From Ichthyophis bannanicus (Eukaryota; Chordata; Amphibia; Gymnophiona; Ichthyophiidae), in NCBI GenBank assembly GCA_033557465.1, contig CM066043.1:75980662-76044661 (forward strand): 64,000 bases of DNA, read 5' to 3'. The translations under genes and the position numbers were made by a program. Position 1 is the stretch's first letter, and each line of letters starts with the position of its first letter. Shown in pieces: positions 30,941 through 42,305 of the stretch. The notes below the pieces were generated by a model. The model was given only the letters and a program-made list of their open reading frames with translations, was not told the origin of the DNA and searched no databases.

Positions 30941-30960
30941 ACGGAGCTGATGGCGGCTTA

Positions 30961-31252
30961 GTTTATTTATTTATTTATTTAGACAGTTTTGTATACCGCC
31001 TTATCCTTCAATCAAAGCGGTCACAACACAATTGGGGGATACATTTAACACGCGGGGATATGAGACACATACACTAATACTTACAGGGAACATGGGCAAT
31101 GGAGGGTTAAGTGGCTTGCCCAAGACCACAAGGAGTACCTGTGGGACTAGAAACCCCAGTCCTTCCGGCCCAAGGTTGCTGTCCTCTAGTGGGATTTGAA
31201 CCTCCGACCTTCCGGCCTGAAGTACCTTGCCCCTACCACTAGGCTACTCCTC
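30961..31252 (-). mobile_element. tRNA-derived SINE with LINE-like tail
   Basis: Same family as the SINE at 7290-7608. The head complement covers 31191-31252 (B box complement GGGATTTGAACCTCCGACC). The shared body is ACATGGGCAATGGAGGGTTA. The tail contains GTATACCGCC and AAAGCGGT, then (TTTA)n at 30961-30980. It abuts the broken end of A4. Confidence 0.85.
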
Positions 31253-31319
31253 CCTAGTTGCCTAGCTCCGATCCGATCCCCGAATTTAAGCAACTTTAGG
31301 ATACCCCCACTGCTTTATA

Positions 31320-32336
31320 GTGGAAGGGAAGCGTGCCTCTGAGTTTGTGATGGCCGCGTGGAAGAAGTTGGCAAATTTTCAATCACCGTATGTCCGGCGG
31401 GAGCGGCAGGAGGCCGTGTCAGATCTGGAGGAGATGGAGGGGACGGAGAGCCCAGAGGAGGAGGAGGAGAACGCTGGCGGGCCGGAGGAGATGCCGCTGA
31501 AAACTTGGTTGACGGCGTTCAAAACGGAGATGCAGGGAGCACTGAATGAGATGAGGAAGGATTTAAAAGAAGCATTGGTGGCTATACAAAAAGAGGTGAG
31601 CTGCTTGGAGCAGCAGATGGAAGACCTCGAGGGCCACGTGGAACAGCAAGAGGAGTTGTTGCAGGAAATGGCGGCTGAGCAGGAAAGAGTTAAAAAACAG
31701 CAGGAGGAGATACAAGAAAAGTTGGAGGAGATAGAAGATAGAGCGAGACAAAATAATCTACGGATAAGAGGGGTGCCTGAAACAGAGCTGACCAAGGACT
31801 GCGTGAAACTGGTACAGCGCTTGTGCAGCCACATTTTAAGGCTTGGAGGTGAGGGGGAGGCCCGAATAGACACCATTGGAGTGGAGAGAGCACACAGGAG
31901 TCTTGGGCCTTGGAGGGAGAAGCAGGGCAGAGACATTATCGCCTGTATGAGCAGGTTCCCTGTTAAAGAACAAATACTATTATTGGCGCGGAAGTACGGC
32001 AGGATTGCCTGGGAAGGACACGAGGTGGAGGTGTTTAATGATCTTTCAAAAGGCACATTGGAGCGGAGGAGATGTTTGAGAGAGGTCACTGCATACCTGC
32101 GGGAGAAAAATCTTCGCTATCGATGGATGTTCCCTTTTGGCCTGCTCCTATCCGTAAATTGGGTGTCTAAGAAAGTTAAACCAGTGGAAGAAGCCTGGTC
32201 GGCGCTGGAAGAGATGGGGTGTGAGAATCTGCCCCAATCAAGTGCGCGAACACAGCGGGGGCAACAAGTAGCGGTGACTGGAAAGCAGCGCTCGAAATCG
32301 CAATGCAGAGAGTGGGAGAAAAAGGGAAGAGACTGA
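31320..32336 (+). CDS. L1-type ORF1 protein
   Basis: A 338-residue open frame. An acidic start is followed by a long coiled coil (residues about 70-145, rich in Glu/Gln with EQQEELLQEMAAEQERVKKQ). Then comes the RRM-like region starting RARQNNLRIRGVPETE and the C-terminal domain with RKYGRIAWEGHEVEVFNDLS. This is the trimeric RNA-binding chaperone layout of L1 ORF1p, which coats the LINE transcript. There are no internal stops, which is notable because ORF2 is broken. Start codon 31320; ORF2 begins 436 bases after the stop. Confidence 0.85.
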   Translation: MEGKRASEFVMAAWKKLANFQSPYVRRERQEAVSDLEEMEGTESPEEEEENAGGPEEMPLKTWLTAFKTEMQGALNEMRKDLKEALVAIQKEVSCLEQQMEDLEGHVEQQEELLQEMAAEQERVKKQQEEIQEKLEEIEDRARQNNLRIRGVPETELTKDCVKLVQRLCSHILRLGGEGEARIDTIGVERAHRSLGPWREKQGRDIIACMSRFPVKEQILLLARKYGRIAWEGHEVEVFNDLSKGTLERRRCLREVTAYLREKNLRYRWMFPFGLLLSVNWVSKKVKPVEEAWSALEEMGCENLPQSSARTQRGQQVAVTGKQRSKSQCREWEKKGRD

Positions 32337-32479
32337 AGCAGCTAGCCCAAGCGCAAGAGAATGAGGCTGCGGGGACAGACGATTGAAGGGCCCGCAAGTC
32401 AGAGATGTGTTGTGAAAAGATGGGGGAGTGTGGGCGACAGAGCCCTCCCACCCCGGTTATGTGGACACTGGACTTATAG

Positions 32480-32770
32480 GGTCGACAAGGGGGAGGGTGG
32501 GGGAGGGGGAGGGGGTGCTGGGGTGACGGAAGGCAGAAGGAGAGGTGGGGGGCACGCTGTTTCTGAACCAGTATATGCACTGTCTGTGGGGGAGGAGGAT
32601 AAATGAAGGGGTAGGATATGATGGTCTCGGAAGGGAAGGAGGGTGGTGCGGTGGAGGGAGGAGGGTTGGGAGGGAGGGGGAGGGGGTGGGAAAAGGGGGT
32701 GGGGAGATGGGTGGGTGAGGGTGAAGGACACAGCATATGGGGGAGAGAAGGAGCTGTTGGGGGGGGGGGA
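32480..32770 (+). repeat. G-rich, quadruplex-prone spacer of the L1
   Basis: Runs such as GGGGGAGGGTGGGGGAGGGG (about 32490) and GGGAGGGAGGGGGAGGGGGT (about 32668) lie between ORF1 and ORF2, with four or more G tracts close together. Coding-strand G strongly exceeds C through much of the element. Confidence 0.6.
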
Positions 32771-32771
32771 G

Positions 32772-35251
32772 ATGTTGCGGATAGGGACAGTAAACGTGAA
32801 GGGGTTGAATTCACCTGCTAAACGCAGCCTGTTATTTAGGGAGGCACAGCGAAATCAGTGGGACATAGTGATGCTTCAAGAGACCCATTTAAGGAGGGGG
32901 GATGTGGGGAGGATGAGGAATAGACTGTTCCCTGAGCAATTTTATTCCTGCAATAAAGAGGGGGTGAAGAAGGGGGGGGGGTAGCTATACTGGTGAGGTC
33001 GGGGTGTGGAATTCAAATAGGGGGGTATTTTAAAAACACGGAAGGGAGGGTAGTGGGGATTAGGGGGAGGTTTGGAATGGCGAATATAGTGCTGGTATCG
33101 GTGTACGGGCCGAATGGCAACCAAGGGACATTTTGGAAAGATTTTGGGAGGTTGCTGGAAGGAGAAGGGGGGGGGGAAGTGGTGGTCAGGGGGTATTGTA
33201 ATGTAGTTCTAGACTCTCGGGTGGATCGGAATCCAATGGGGGGAGAAGGGGGGAGTAGGAATAGGCAAGGATTGAGAAGCATGATGCGTCAATGGAATTT
33301 GGTGGATGCTTGGAGGGTGCTTCACCCCAGCAGGCGGGAGTATACCATTTTCTCACCGCCTCATAATAGCTGGAGTAGGACAGACATGATCCTACTTGAT
33401 AAGAATTGGATGTTAGAAGTGGAAAGTGGGGGTATTATTCCAGTAGGTTGGACGGATCATGGGGCAGTGGAAATAGCAATTAGAAGCCCTGCACAAGGGG
33501 GGGTGGCATTTTGGAGGTTGAATGAAAGCTTATTGCAGTGTAAGGAGGTGGTGGAGGATGTAAGGGCGGCGGTGAAAGAATATTTAGCCTTGAACGATAC
33601 GGGGGAGGTTCGGGACGTGATGGTATGGGAAGGTTTGAAGGCGGTTCTAAAAGGGCAGTTTCTCATGTGGGGGGCTAGGAGGAAGAGGGAGAGAGGGGAA
33701 AAGGAAGAGGGGTTGAGAAGAAGGTTGAAGGAGGCAAAGGAAGCTTATAGGGAGGGTGGGGGAGTGAGGGATAAGCGGGAGGTGGAGAGGGTACGGGTGG
33801 AGCTACAAGCTCTGCAGATGGAGCAAGTGGTCTTTGCACTACAAAAAGTGAAGCAGGTTCATTATGAGTTTGGGGATAAGGCGGGCCGCTTGCTGGCCAG
33901 GCGTTTGAGGCAGCAGAAAGGTGCTTCCACGATCTTTCAGATTAAGGGCGAGGATGGGGAGATATGCAGGGGAGATGGGGAGATGGGAAGATCCGGGAAT
34001 GTTTGAGGGATTTTTATCGGGCATTATATACGGGGATGGAAAGGGTAGAGGGGGAGGTAATCTCGGATTATTTGGACAGGATTCCGCTCTCAGGGTTGTC
34101 AGAAGAGGCGCAAGAGGGGCTGGAGGTTCCCATTACTAAGGAAGAAATTGGGAGGGTAGTGAAGGGTTTCGGGGGGAGGAAGGCGCCAGGTTTAGTTGGG
34201 TTGCCGGGAAGTTTTTATAAGGTGTTTTTGGGGGAGATTGGGGGGATATTAGGGAGGGTATTCAATGGTATTTTGGAACAGGGAGAGGAGCTCACAAGGG
34301 AAATGCTAAACGGCAGGGATCACTGTATTATTGAAACCGGGGAAAGACCCCTTGAGTTGCGGGTCTTATAGGCCTATCTCCCGGTTGAATGTTGATGTCA
34401 AAATTTTGGCTAAGATTCTGGTGGATAGATTAGCAGGCTGGCTGCCAGGGTTGGTTCATGAGGACCAAATGGGGTTCATTAAGGGGAGGCAGGCAGCGGA
34501 TAATGTAAAGAGGGCAATAGGGGTGGTATGGGAGGCCAGACAAGTGGGGGAGGAGCTGATTCTGATGTCCATTGACGCAGAGAAGGCCTTTGGATAGAGT
34601 TCATTGGGGGTTTCTGATGAAGGTGCTAGAAAAGGTGGGGTGTGAGCCGAATTTCCTGAAGTGGGTACAGGGCTTATATAGGGAACCGCGAGCCCGAGTA
34701 AAGGTTAATGGACGTTACTCTACGGATTTTGCAGTAGGACGCGGGACAAGGCAGGGATGCCCCATGTCTCCGCTGTTTGCTTTGGTAGTTGAACCATTGG
34801 CGGAAAGGATCCGTAGGAATGGGAAGATAGTTGGACTGGAAAGGGGGGGGGGGGGGAACTCTCATAAGATTTCATTATGTGCGGACGACATTCTTTTGTA
34901 CATTTGTAAGCCCCAGCAAATGCTACCGGAAGTGCTAAAAGAGGTGGAGGCCTTCGGGGCGGTGTCGGGGTTTAAAATGAATATTGATAAGACAGAAATA
35001 TTGAAGGTGCAGTTGAGCGGGGAGATTGAAGTGAGCCTGAAGGAGGCCTTCCCCTTGAGGTGGGTCCGTAAATCCCTGGGGTAAACTTGACGGGTAGGTA
35101 TGAGGATCTGTACAAGGCAAATTATCCTAAACTTATAGGGACGATTACTAAGGACCTAGAGGGTTGGATGGGGTTGGAGACATCATGGTTAGGTAGAATT
35201 GCAGCCATTAAAATGAATATTCTCCCTCGCCTGCTTTACTTAAGGGGACAC
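32772..35251 (+). pseudogene. L1-type ORF2 (endonuclease and reverse transcriptase), broken
   Basis: Starts MLRIGTVNVKGLNSPAKRSL with the APE endonuclease motif VMLQETHL. After a frameshift in a G run (about 32975) come VLVSVYGPNG and YTIFSPPHNSWSRTDMILLD. The usual GDFN is GYCN. RT follows from about 34331 with YRPISRLNVDVKILAKIL, GFIKGRQAADNVKRAI, RQGCPMSPLFALVVEPLA and the active site LCADDILLY, with Cys where Phe/Tyr is expected. At least four frameshifts. Truncated after LGRIAAIKMNILPRLLYL. Confidence 0.85.
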
Positions 35252-36137
35252 ACCGAGTCCAATGGGTGTCGGGTGACTCTTCGTCCTCCGTCTCCCAGCC
35301 CGACTCGGAGGAGGAATCGAGCGGCTCCGGTCGGGCGGGCACCGATGCCCTCCGCCCCGACGCCGAGGGTGTCGGCATCGACGACCTCGGCCCCGAATGG
35401 GAGGTCGAGGGAGACCGTGGCTGAGGATCGACTCGAGCCTGCATGGACTCGAGGATCGGCTCGGCCTCCGGGGTCGACTTGGACGTCAAGATCCCGGTGG
35501 TCGGGGCAGATGCACCGGTGAGACCGGCGATCAATGCCCGCTGCTGTTCCATGAAGGCAGCGAAGCTGCTCTTCAAGGCCGTCAACCTGAGTCCGAGCTC
35601 AGGAGACCCAGCAGCCCCCGACTCGGGCCCTGATGGCGTCAGGCCCGACGTCGGCTCCCTCGGAGGAGAGTCAACGAGGACAACAGCACTTACGTGTCCA
35701 GGAGACTCCATTTTGACACGAGGATGCTTCGCAGGCCTCTCCGACTCCGAAGACCCGGGACGGCTATCGGGGCTATGCGACCTGGCCCTCGAGGAACCAG
35801 GAGCGTCCACCGACGCCGCCCTCACGGATTTCTTCTTCCTGCGATGTTCCCGCGAAGGAGACCCCCGCTCAGAGGAACCCCGACGCTGCTCGGGGCCGGA
35901 GTCCCGAGATGTCGAGGCCTCTGATGAGGTCCAGGCCCGGCCGGACACGGAGTCAGAAAAAATTCTATCCCTCTGGTGCTGCCGACTCCTCAAGGCCTTT
36001 GAGGACATTTTGCCACATGGACCACAGATCATCAGGTCATGATCAGGTCCGAGGCAACGGAGGCAGCAGTCATGTGTGTCGGTAAGAGACATAAGTTTCT
36101 TACACCGATCACATTTCTTAAACCCGCTGGCAGCCAT
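35252..36137 (-). pseudogene. DIRS gag-like ORF, copy A6 (truncated)
   Basis: Open from ATG 36137 with MAASGFKKCDRCKKLMSLTD, THDCCLRCLGPDHDLMICGP and SSKALRSRQHQRDRIFSDSV. It runs through the Ser/Arg-rich and Pro/Ser-rich middle to ESGWETEDEESPDTHWTRCV, then into L1 sequence. Nearly 300 residues without a stop make it the longest uninterrupted gag N-terminal half in the window. The conserved C-terminal domain is missing. Confidence 0.8.
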
Positions 36138-36542
36138 CGGGGGAAAAAGGGCCCCTGCTAGGTCAAAAGACCGGTCTGCCAGGGAACAAGAAAAAAGGCG
36201 CGAACGCCAGTCACAAAGGACAAAAATCGAAAAAAGGGAGAAAGGACTCGATACTGGCGTATCGGTCCGAGCGGGAAAAGGATCCGGCGTCGAACCGGAG
36301 GAAAAATAGAAAAATAGAGAAAATCAACTTTTTCCTCAGGGAAAAACGAACTACGTCCGTCGGGCTCCGCGGAAAAAAGAAGACTGAGCAAGATGGCACC
36401 CTTGGGCGGGAAGGGGACCGCGCATGCGCGCTGCAATTCCCAAAGGCTTTCTGTGAAAGCTGGGGAAATGCTCCGCACGAGGGCTCCGTCAGCGCCGACG
36501 TCACCCATAAGTGAGGATTGACTTCCTGCTTGGTCCTGGAGA
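35252..36542 (-). mobile_element. DIRS family A fragment A6 (5' end only)
   Basis: Contains only the right terminal repeat (about 36378-36542, ending CTTGGTCCTGGAGAA, with the near-palindrome GTCAGCGCCGAC at 36488-36499), the leader and the first part of gag. The fragment starts mid-gag at 35252, directly against L1 ORF2. Close relative of A1 and A7. Confidence 0.88.
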
Positions 36543-36545
36543 ATT

Positions 36546-36788
36546 GCAAGAGTCCTGGCAAGATTCAAGTAGAGACAGTTGGAAGTGAGCCAGCTGGAAA
36601 CAGAGGAGACAGGAGCTCAGGGGAGAGAGATCAGGAAGAAGGGGGAGGTATGATGGAGGAGGACAAGATCATCTGCATAGAGAAAAGTCAGGATACCAGA
36701 TTGTTGTATCAAAAGGGCAAGCGGGGCTAGGAAGACATTAAACAGGAGAGGAGCCAACACAGAACCTTGGGGAACACCACACTAAGTG
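36546..36788 (-). mobile_element. LINE reverse transcriptase fragment
   Basis: Minus-strand translation gives GVPQGSVLAPLLFNVFLAPL (GVPQGS at 36778-36761), then YADD at 36679-36668 (FLYADDLVLLHH). Both are intact motifs of the L2/CR1/Jockey-type RT. It is a short island between A6 and family B copy B1. Confidence 0.8.
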
Positions 36789-39700
36789 CTCACTCAGACA
36801 GCGCCCACTCCCCGGGATCAAGAGACATGCGACTCAGATAATCCGCTTGGACACTGTCCTTCCTGGCAATATTGCAGCCACGAGCACCAGTAAGTGGACC
36901 TCCGCGAACTGCAGCAATGAGATCGCCTCTGCCGCCACCATTACACTTCAGGTGCCACCATGTTGATTATGGATGCCGCCATTATGGCATGGTCCGACAG
37001 CACCCGCACCGCCTTGTGACTTAACATTGGAAGGAATTCCTCCAAAGTCAGATGCACCACATGTGTCTCCAAGCGACTGACTGACCACTGGCTCTCCTCC
37101 GGGGACCACCTGAGACAGACAATGACTGCCCCAGCTGGTTAGACTGGCATCCATGATCACCACCATCCAGTCCGGAGATTTGAGAGGCATACCTGCCGTG
37201 AGCTTATCTGAATTCAACCAGCACTGCAGGCTCTCTTGGGCCAGCGCCAAAAGAGGGACAAACCTCCATGGACTCCTACTGCTGAGACCACAATGCAGAA
37301 GGTTCATCTGCAAAGATCTCATGTGCAGTCTTACCCAGGGCACTAGCTCCAATGTGACTGCCATTAAACCCAGCACCTGGAGGAAGCCCCATGCCTGTGG
37401 TTAGGGGACCCTCCACAACTCCCACACCTGGGCCTGCAACTTCTCAATCCTGCCCTCCGAGAGAAAAAAAAAAAAAAAAGACATACCTCTGAGGGTGTTG
37501 AACCAAACCCCCAGATACTCCAAGGACTGAGATGGCTGCAGCCTGCTCTTGGCCAGGTTGATTATCCAATCCAGGTCTTGAGGACACTGAATCACCAGAG
37601 CCGTTGCCTTGAGATTCTCCTGGGGGTGTCTTGGCCCAGATCAGCCAATCATTGGGTACAGATGAATGAGGATCTCTTCGCTGCGCAAGTCTGCCACTAT
37701 AACCACCATGACCTTGGTGAATACCCCCAAGGTGCAGTGCAAAGACCGAAGGGCAAGGTCTGGAACTGAAAATGCCCCCTTGGCACCGCAAAATGTAGGA
37801 ACTGCTGGTGAGCAGGCTGAATGGGAATATGTAAATAGGCCTCAGTCAAGTTCAGAGAGGTCAGGAACTCTTCCTGCTGCACAGCCACTATTACTGAGCA
37901 CAGTCTCCATCCTGAAGTGTGTGACCATCAGGGCCCTATTGACTCCCTTCAGATCAAGACTCGAGTGGCAAGAGCCCTCTTTCTTGGGGGATCACAAAAT
38001 AGATGGACTACCGATACAAATCCCAGTCCTTGTGAGGGACTAGGAGAATCGCCTCCAATCACAGCAAGCATTTGAGTGTCTCCTTCACTGCTCAAGCCTT
38101 TGTGGGGGCCCAACATTGCAACACCACAAAGATATCCGGTTGAGGACTGGTGAACTCAAGGGCATAAAGGTCTTGGATCACCTCCAGTATCCAGGTGTCC
38201 CATATACGTAATCTGGGCCCAAGTGGGAAAGAACCATTGCAGGTGGCCGCTCACCAGATGAAGTTCCGCCAGGGCCCCCTGCACCATCATTGAGGGGTCT
38301 TTGCAATCTCTGAAGCCCTGGAGGCCCTTCCTCGGGAGCCCCTACGAAAGGATGGGTCTCAATGAAAAAAATCTCGACCATGACTCCACAGAGGAATTAC
38401 TCTGCCCATTCCCTTGGACACCTTGGAATTCCTCGGTCCTTGACCAGTTTTTCCAGGTCCTCTCCAAACATCAACTTCCCTGCAAAGGGGAGCTTGCTGA
38501 GCCTCATCTTAGAGACCACATTCGCTGACAAGTTGCACAACCAAAGCAGCTGGCATGCAGAAACCGTCACCATGCTCTTGGCCAACAGGCGAAGCAGATC
38601 ATGAAGCAGATCTGCCAAAAAAAAGCTGACCTCAGACTACAACAGAGTGGCCGACACCTAACCAGCAGGATCTGCCCCGCCTCCTCCAGAATCCTCCAAG
38701 ACCACTGGCGGCAGGCTGTAGCCACATATGCCCCACAGAATTTCCCCTGAAGGACTAGTGCATACACTTTGAAAGCCTGCTTAAACAGGGCTTCCATTCT
38801 CCTGTCCTGCAGGTCCTTTAGGGCCACACCATCTTCAACAGGGATGGTGGTTTTGGGGGTAACCGCTGTCACAAGCACATCCATCCGAGGCAAGCAAGAC
38901 GACTTCTCCTCCAGGGAGATTGGATAGAGACTTACTATACTACAACCCACATACAAGCCCGAGTCAGGGGAGCTCCACTTCTCTGCGAACATAGTCTTCA
39001 AGGCCCCAAGGACCAGGAAGAATGCGGTGGCTTACAAATGCCCTCCATCAGTGGGTCCATTTGAGACTCTGAGTTCCGGCCTCAGCTCTTCCACAATGCG
39101 CAACACCACCAGGAACTTGTCAATCAGGGAGGAGAGCTCATCCCGGTGAAAGATTCATACCACTGTTGGATCCTCCCCCACTGGGAGTTCTCCCTCCTTC
39201 AGCAGATGCTTTTTCAGGAGATCCGTGGAACCTTCCAAAGGGTCCAAAGAATCCAAGGACCCCACCGAGCTGACATCCATCTATTCCTCCAACCTGTCCT
39301 GGTGTGGACACTTTGCCACCTCCAAAACCCCTGGCCCCTTACCCAAGGAAGGCCTGGGGGAGACTGAGGCATCCTCTCCCAAGCCCTGCTGCAGAACAAA
39401 GGCTTGGTGCAGTAAGACAACAAACAAAGGGGAAAAGGGGAGCCCCTGGTCCCCCCACTGTCTCTCACCATCAGCGCTAACATCCATGGTTAGGATTCAG
39501 CCATGTACTGCATAAAAACGGGGGCTCCAGGCCCTCCAGGGCTGCCATCTGCAAAGCTTTCAAAATGGCACGGTTCCAGCCCCCTGGGCCTCCCCCCCCC
39601 CCCCCCAAGGCAATCCGCGATGGTTGTGTTCACTTGCAGGCATCCATGGCACAGCCTGACCTCTGAGAGCTGTGCCCTGCAGCTCCCGCATGTGACGCAA

Positions 39701-39830
39701 CTGACATGGTACATGACCCTGCGGTCCGGGGTAATTCCTTGTGCCAAATGAGCCCTCCCCAGAGGCCATACACCCCGCAGATCTCTGTGGCTTAGCCAGC
39801 CAGTCTGAAGCACTGGCTACTCCTGTTTCT
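36789..39830 (-). mobile_element. DIRS-like retrotransposon, family B copy B1 (decayed)
   Basis: A second DIRS-like family. From low to high coordinates it holds the RNase H end (QADYLSRMSLDPGEWALS near 36840-36790), RNase H and RT (36948-37900), and a gag-like region (38390-39500). RT reads SLNLTEAYLHIPIQPAHQQF and VPRGHFQFQTLPFGLCTAPW. The active site is PNDWLIWAK near 37655-37630, with the first Asp of the expected DD now Asn. No recombinase or terminal repeats are visible, so both ends are missing or unrecognised. Confidence 0.75.
38390..39500 (-). pseudogene. Family B gag-like region, copy B1
   Basis: Reads KLPFAGKLMFGEDLEKLVKD near 38500-38440. Then comes VTAVTPKTTIPVEDGVALKD with LQDRRMEALFKQAFKVYALV (38900-38740). 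The same two blocks recur at 43021-43679 and near 59930-60340, which defines a family B structural protein. No zinc-knuckle recognised. Broken by frameshifts. Confidence 0.6.
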
Positions 39831-39969
39831 TCTTCTTCTTTTTTTTTTTTTTTTAATTTACAGGAGTCTGCTCTACGTCTGGCCCCCTCCCAAGAGTTAG
39901 GGAGGAGGACAGGAGTCGTCTGCTAGTGGGGGAGTGGCTGGGGGAGAAGAGGGAGAGACACTGTGCTCA
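39831..39969. other. Poly-T run and unassigned sequence
   Basis: A pyrimidine run (TTCTTCTTCTTT then T17) at 39829-39855, then GC-rich sequence without ORF support. It may be the leader of B1. Confidence 0.3.
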
Positions 39970-40215
39970 TTTTTAAAACAGTTAACATGCTTGTATCTGC
40001 AGTTACTTCAACTTCTAAAAAGAGCTAAGTGTTGTCAAGGTCAAGCTCTTTTAGAGGCTCTTTCTCTTTCCACTGCAACAACTGGTATACATAATACACT
40101 TCAGTTGTGGAATTCCCTACCTCTTGAATTAAGACGGATGACCAACTTGAAGGATTTTCATTACAAAATAAAACAAAAAATAAGAACTAAAAGCATACTT
40201 ATTAACAAGTTATTT
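39970..40215 (+). mobile_element. LINE 3' coding tail fragment
   Basis: The frame ending at 40215 reads LQLWNSLPLELRRMTNLKDF and HYKIKQKIRTKSIL. The WNSLPLELR...F...LK pattern marks the very C-terminus of L2/Rex1/Jockey-type ORF2. Confidence 0.6.
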
Positions 40216-42305
40216 TAAGAACATAACATATGCCATACTGGGTCAAACCAAGGTCCATCAAGCCCAGTATCCTGTTTCCAACAGTGGCCAATCTAGGTCA
40301 TAAGTGCCTAGCAGTTTTCCCAGAAGACACACAGGTTCCACAAAGCTTGTATTGGGGCAAGCAGTGAATTACCTGGGTCCTTTTTAATAATGGTTTATGG
40401 ACCTTTCCTCCAGGAACTTGTCCAAACCTTTTTTAAACCCAGCTACGCTAACAGAGTTTGATTACACATTGAGTGAAAAAAAACCCTCTCTCTTATTAGT
40501 CTTAAATAGGTTACACTGTAGCTTCATTGCATGTCCCCTAGTCTTTCTATATTTTGATGGTGTAAACAATCGATCTACGTTTACCCGTTCCACTAAATTC
40601 ATTAATTTATAGACCTCTATCATATCTCCCCTCAGCCATCTCTTTTCTAGGTTGAAGAGCCCTAATTTTTTAGCCTCTCTTCATAGGTGTATCCTTCCAT
40701 TTCCTTTACAATTTTGGTGCCTCTTGTCTGTACCTTTTCTAATAATGCTATATCCTTTTTAAGATATGACAACCAGAATTGCACACAATATTCAAGGTGC
40801 GGTCGCACCATGTAATGATACAGAGGCATTATAATATCCTTTGTTTTATTTTCCATTCCTTTCTTTATGATTCCTAGCTTTCTATTGCTTTCTTGGCCAC
40901 CACTGCACACTGGGTGGAGGGTTTCAATATGTTAATCACAATAACGCCTAAATCTTTTTCCTGGGTGGTGGTTCCTAATGTGGAACCTTGTTTCATGGAA
41001 CTATAGTTTGGGTTGTTCTTTCCTAGGTGCATAACTTTGCACTTGTCCACATTAAATTTCATCTGTCATTTGAACATCCAGTCTTCCAATTTATCAAGGT
41101 CCTCTTGCAATTTTTAACAATCCTCTTGGGTTTTTAACAACTTTGAATAATTTTGTCTCATCTGCAAATTTGATTATCTCACTCGTTAGTTCCATTTCCA
41201 GGTCTTTACGAATATGTTAAAAAGCAACGGATTCAGCACAGATCTCTGGGGTACTCCACTAGTCACCTTTCTCCATTGGGAAAATTGACCATTTAGCCCT
41301 ATCCTCTGCTTTTTATCTTTTCACCATTTCCTGATCCACAATAGTACATTATCTCCTATCCCATAACTTTTTAATTGTGTCAAAGAGTCTCTCATGAGGG
41401 ACCTTGTCAAAGGCTTTCTTAAAATCCAGATAGACAAAGGTGAGTCAGTTGATATAGTGTATCTGTTTATTCACACCTTCAAAAAAACAGATAGTAAGAC
41501 AAGACCTTCCTTGGCTAAAGCCATATTGGCTGTCTCCCATTAAGCCATGACTATCTACATGTTCATTATAAAGAACAAAATTACTGGTTTCTACCATTTT
41601 TCCTGGTACAGATGTCAGGCTTACCAGCATGTTTCCCAGATCACCCCTGGAACCCTTTTTAAAAATTGGTGTTACATTGGCCATCCTCCAATCTTCAGAT
41701 ATTACAGATGATTTTAATGATAGTTCACAGATTACTAATAGTAGGTCTGCACAGATTACTAATAGTAGGTCTGCAATCTCATATTTCAGTTCTTTCAACA
41801 TCCTTGGATGTATACCATCCGGTCCAGTTGATTTGCTACCCTTCAGTTTATCAAATAATTATAATACATCTTCCCGGTGTATCGATATTTCTTCTGCGGC
41901 ACCACCTTTAAATACCATTTCAGTCATGGGTAACATCCCTACATCTTCCTCAGTAAAGACCAAAGCAAAGAATTCATTCAGTCTCTCTGCTATGACCATA
42001 TCCCCTCTTAGTGCCCCTTTTACCCCTCTACCATCTAATGGTCCAACTGATTCTCTCACAGGATTTTTGCTACGAATGTACTTGAAAAAGTCTTTATTAC
42101 GAGTTTTTGCTTCCACAGCAAGCTTCTTCTCAAATTCTCTTTGCCTGTCTTATCAATGCCTTGCATCTAACTTGCCAGTGCTTACATTGTTTCCAGTTTG
42201 TCAATTGTCTCCTTTTTTCCATGTCCTAAAAGATGCTTTTTTGGCAACAGCAGCCTCTCTGACCTCACTTTTAAAACATATTGGCAGTTTTTTGATTTCC
42301 TTCCT
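40216..42305 (-). mobile_element. CR1 LINE (5'-truncated, decayed)
   Basis: Reads right to left. The AKEAKTRNKDFFKYIRSKNP-like block is at 42116-41859 (EAKTRNKDFFKYIRSKNPVR). Then NVTPIFKKGSRGDLGNM (41700-41640), QYGFSQGRSCLT (41530-41490), NVDKCKVMHLGKNN (41055-41010), and MVRPHLEYCVQFWLSYLKKD with LEKVQTRGTKIVKEM (40820-40710). These are CR1 hallmarks. The 3' UTR (40216-40400) has CATACTGGGTCAAACCAAGG. Several frameshifts. The 5' end sits in family B copy B2. Confidence 0.9.

Larger units (their letters stand above)
25492..30960 (-). mobile_element. DIRS-type retrotransposon, family A copy A4 (truncated and internally deleted)
   Basis: The left end TAGTTACTCACCTGTAACAG (palindrome 25500-25514, inverted copy 25779-25793) is present. 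The right terminal repeat is missing; the element stops just above the gag start, where a SINE begins. Recombinase, RT and gag remnants follow in order. Two structural changes stand out: a 1.1-kb insertion inside the recombinase (26607-27693), and a deletion that removes the RT catalytic core and most of RNase H (junction near 28420-28440). Confidence 0.88.
31253..35251 (+). mobile_element. L1/Tx1-like LINE, 3'-truncated
   Basis: Two ORFs in L1 order: ORF1 (31320-32336) and ORF2 (32772-35251). The sense strand is strongly G-rich. The element ends abruptly at 35251, where DIRS fragment A6 begins. No 3' UTR or tail is seen, and the missing part does not reappear after A6. Confidence 0.88.

Noticed and set aside
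33013..33282. Minus-strand Pro/Ser-rich ORF over L1 ORF2
   Set aside because: It is a shadow of the G-rich L1 coding strand.
37464..37480. Poly-A run as a retroposed gene tail
   Set aside because: It lies inside family B RT with coding similarity on both sides, so it is a homopolymer expansion, not an insertion end.
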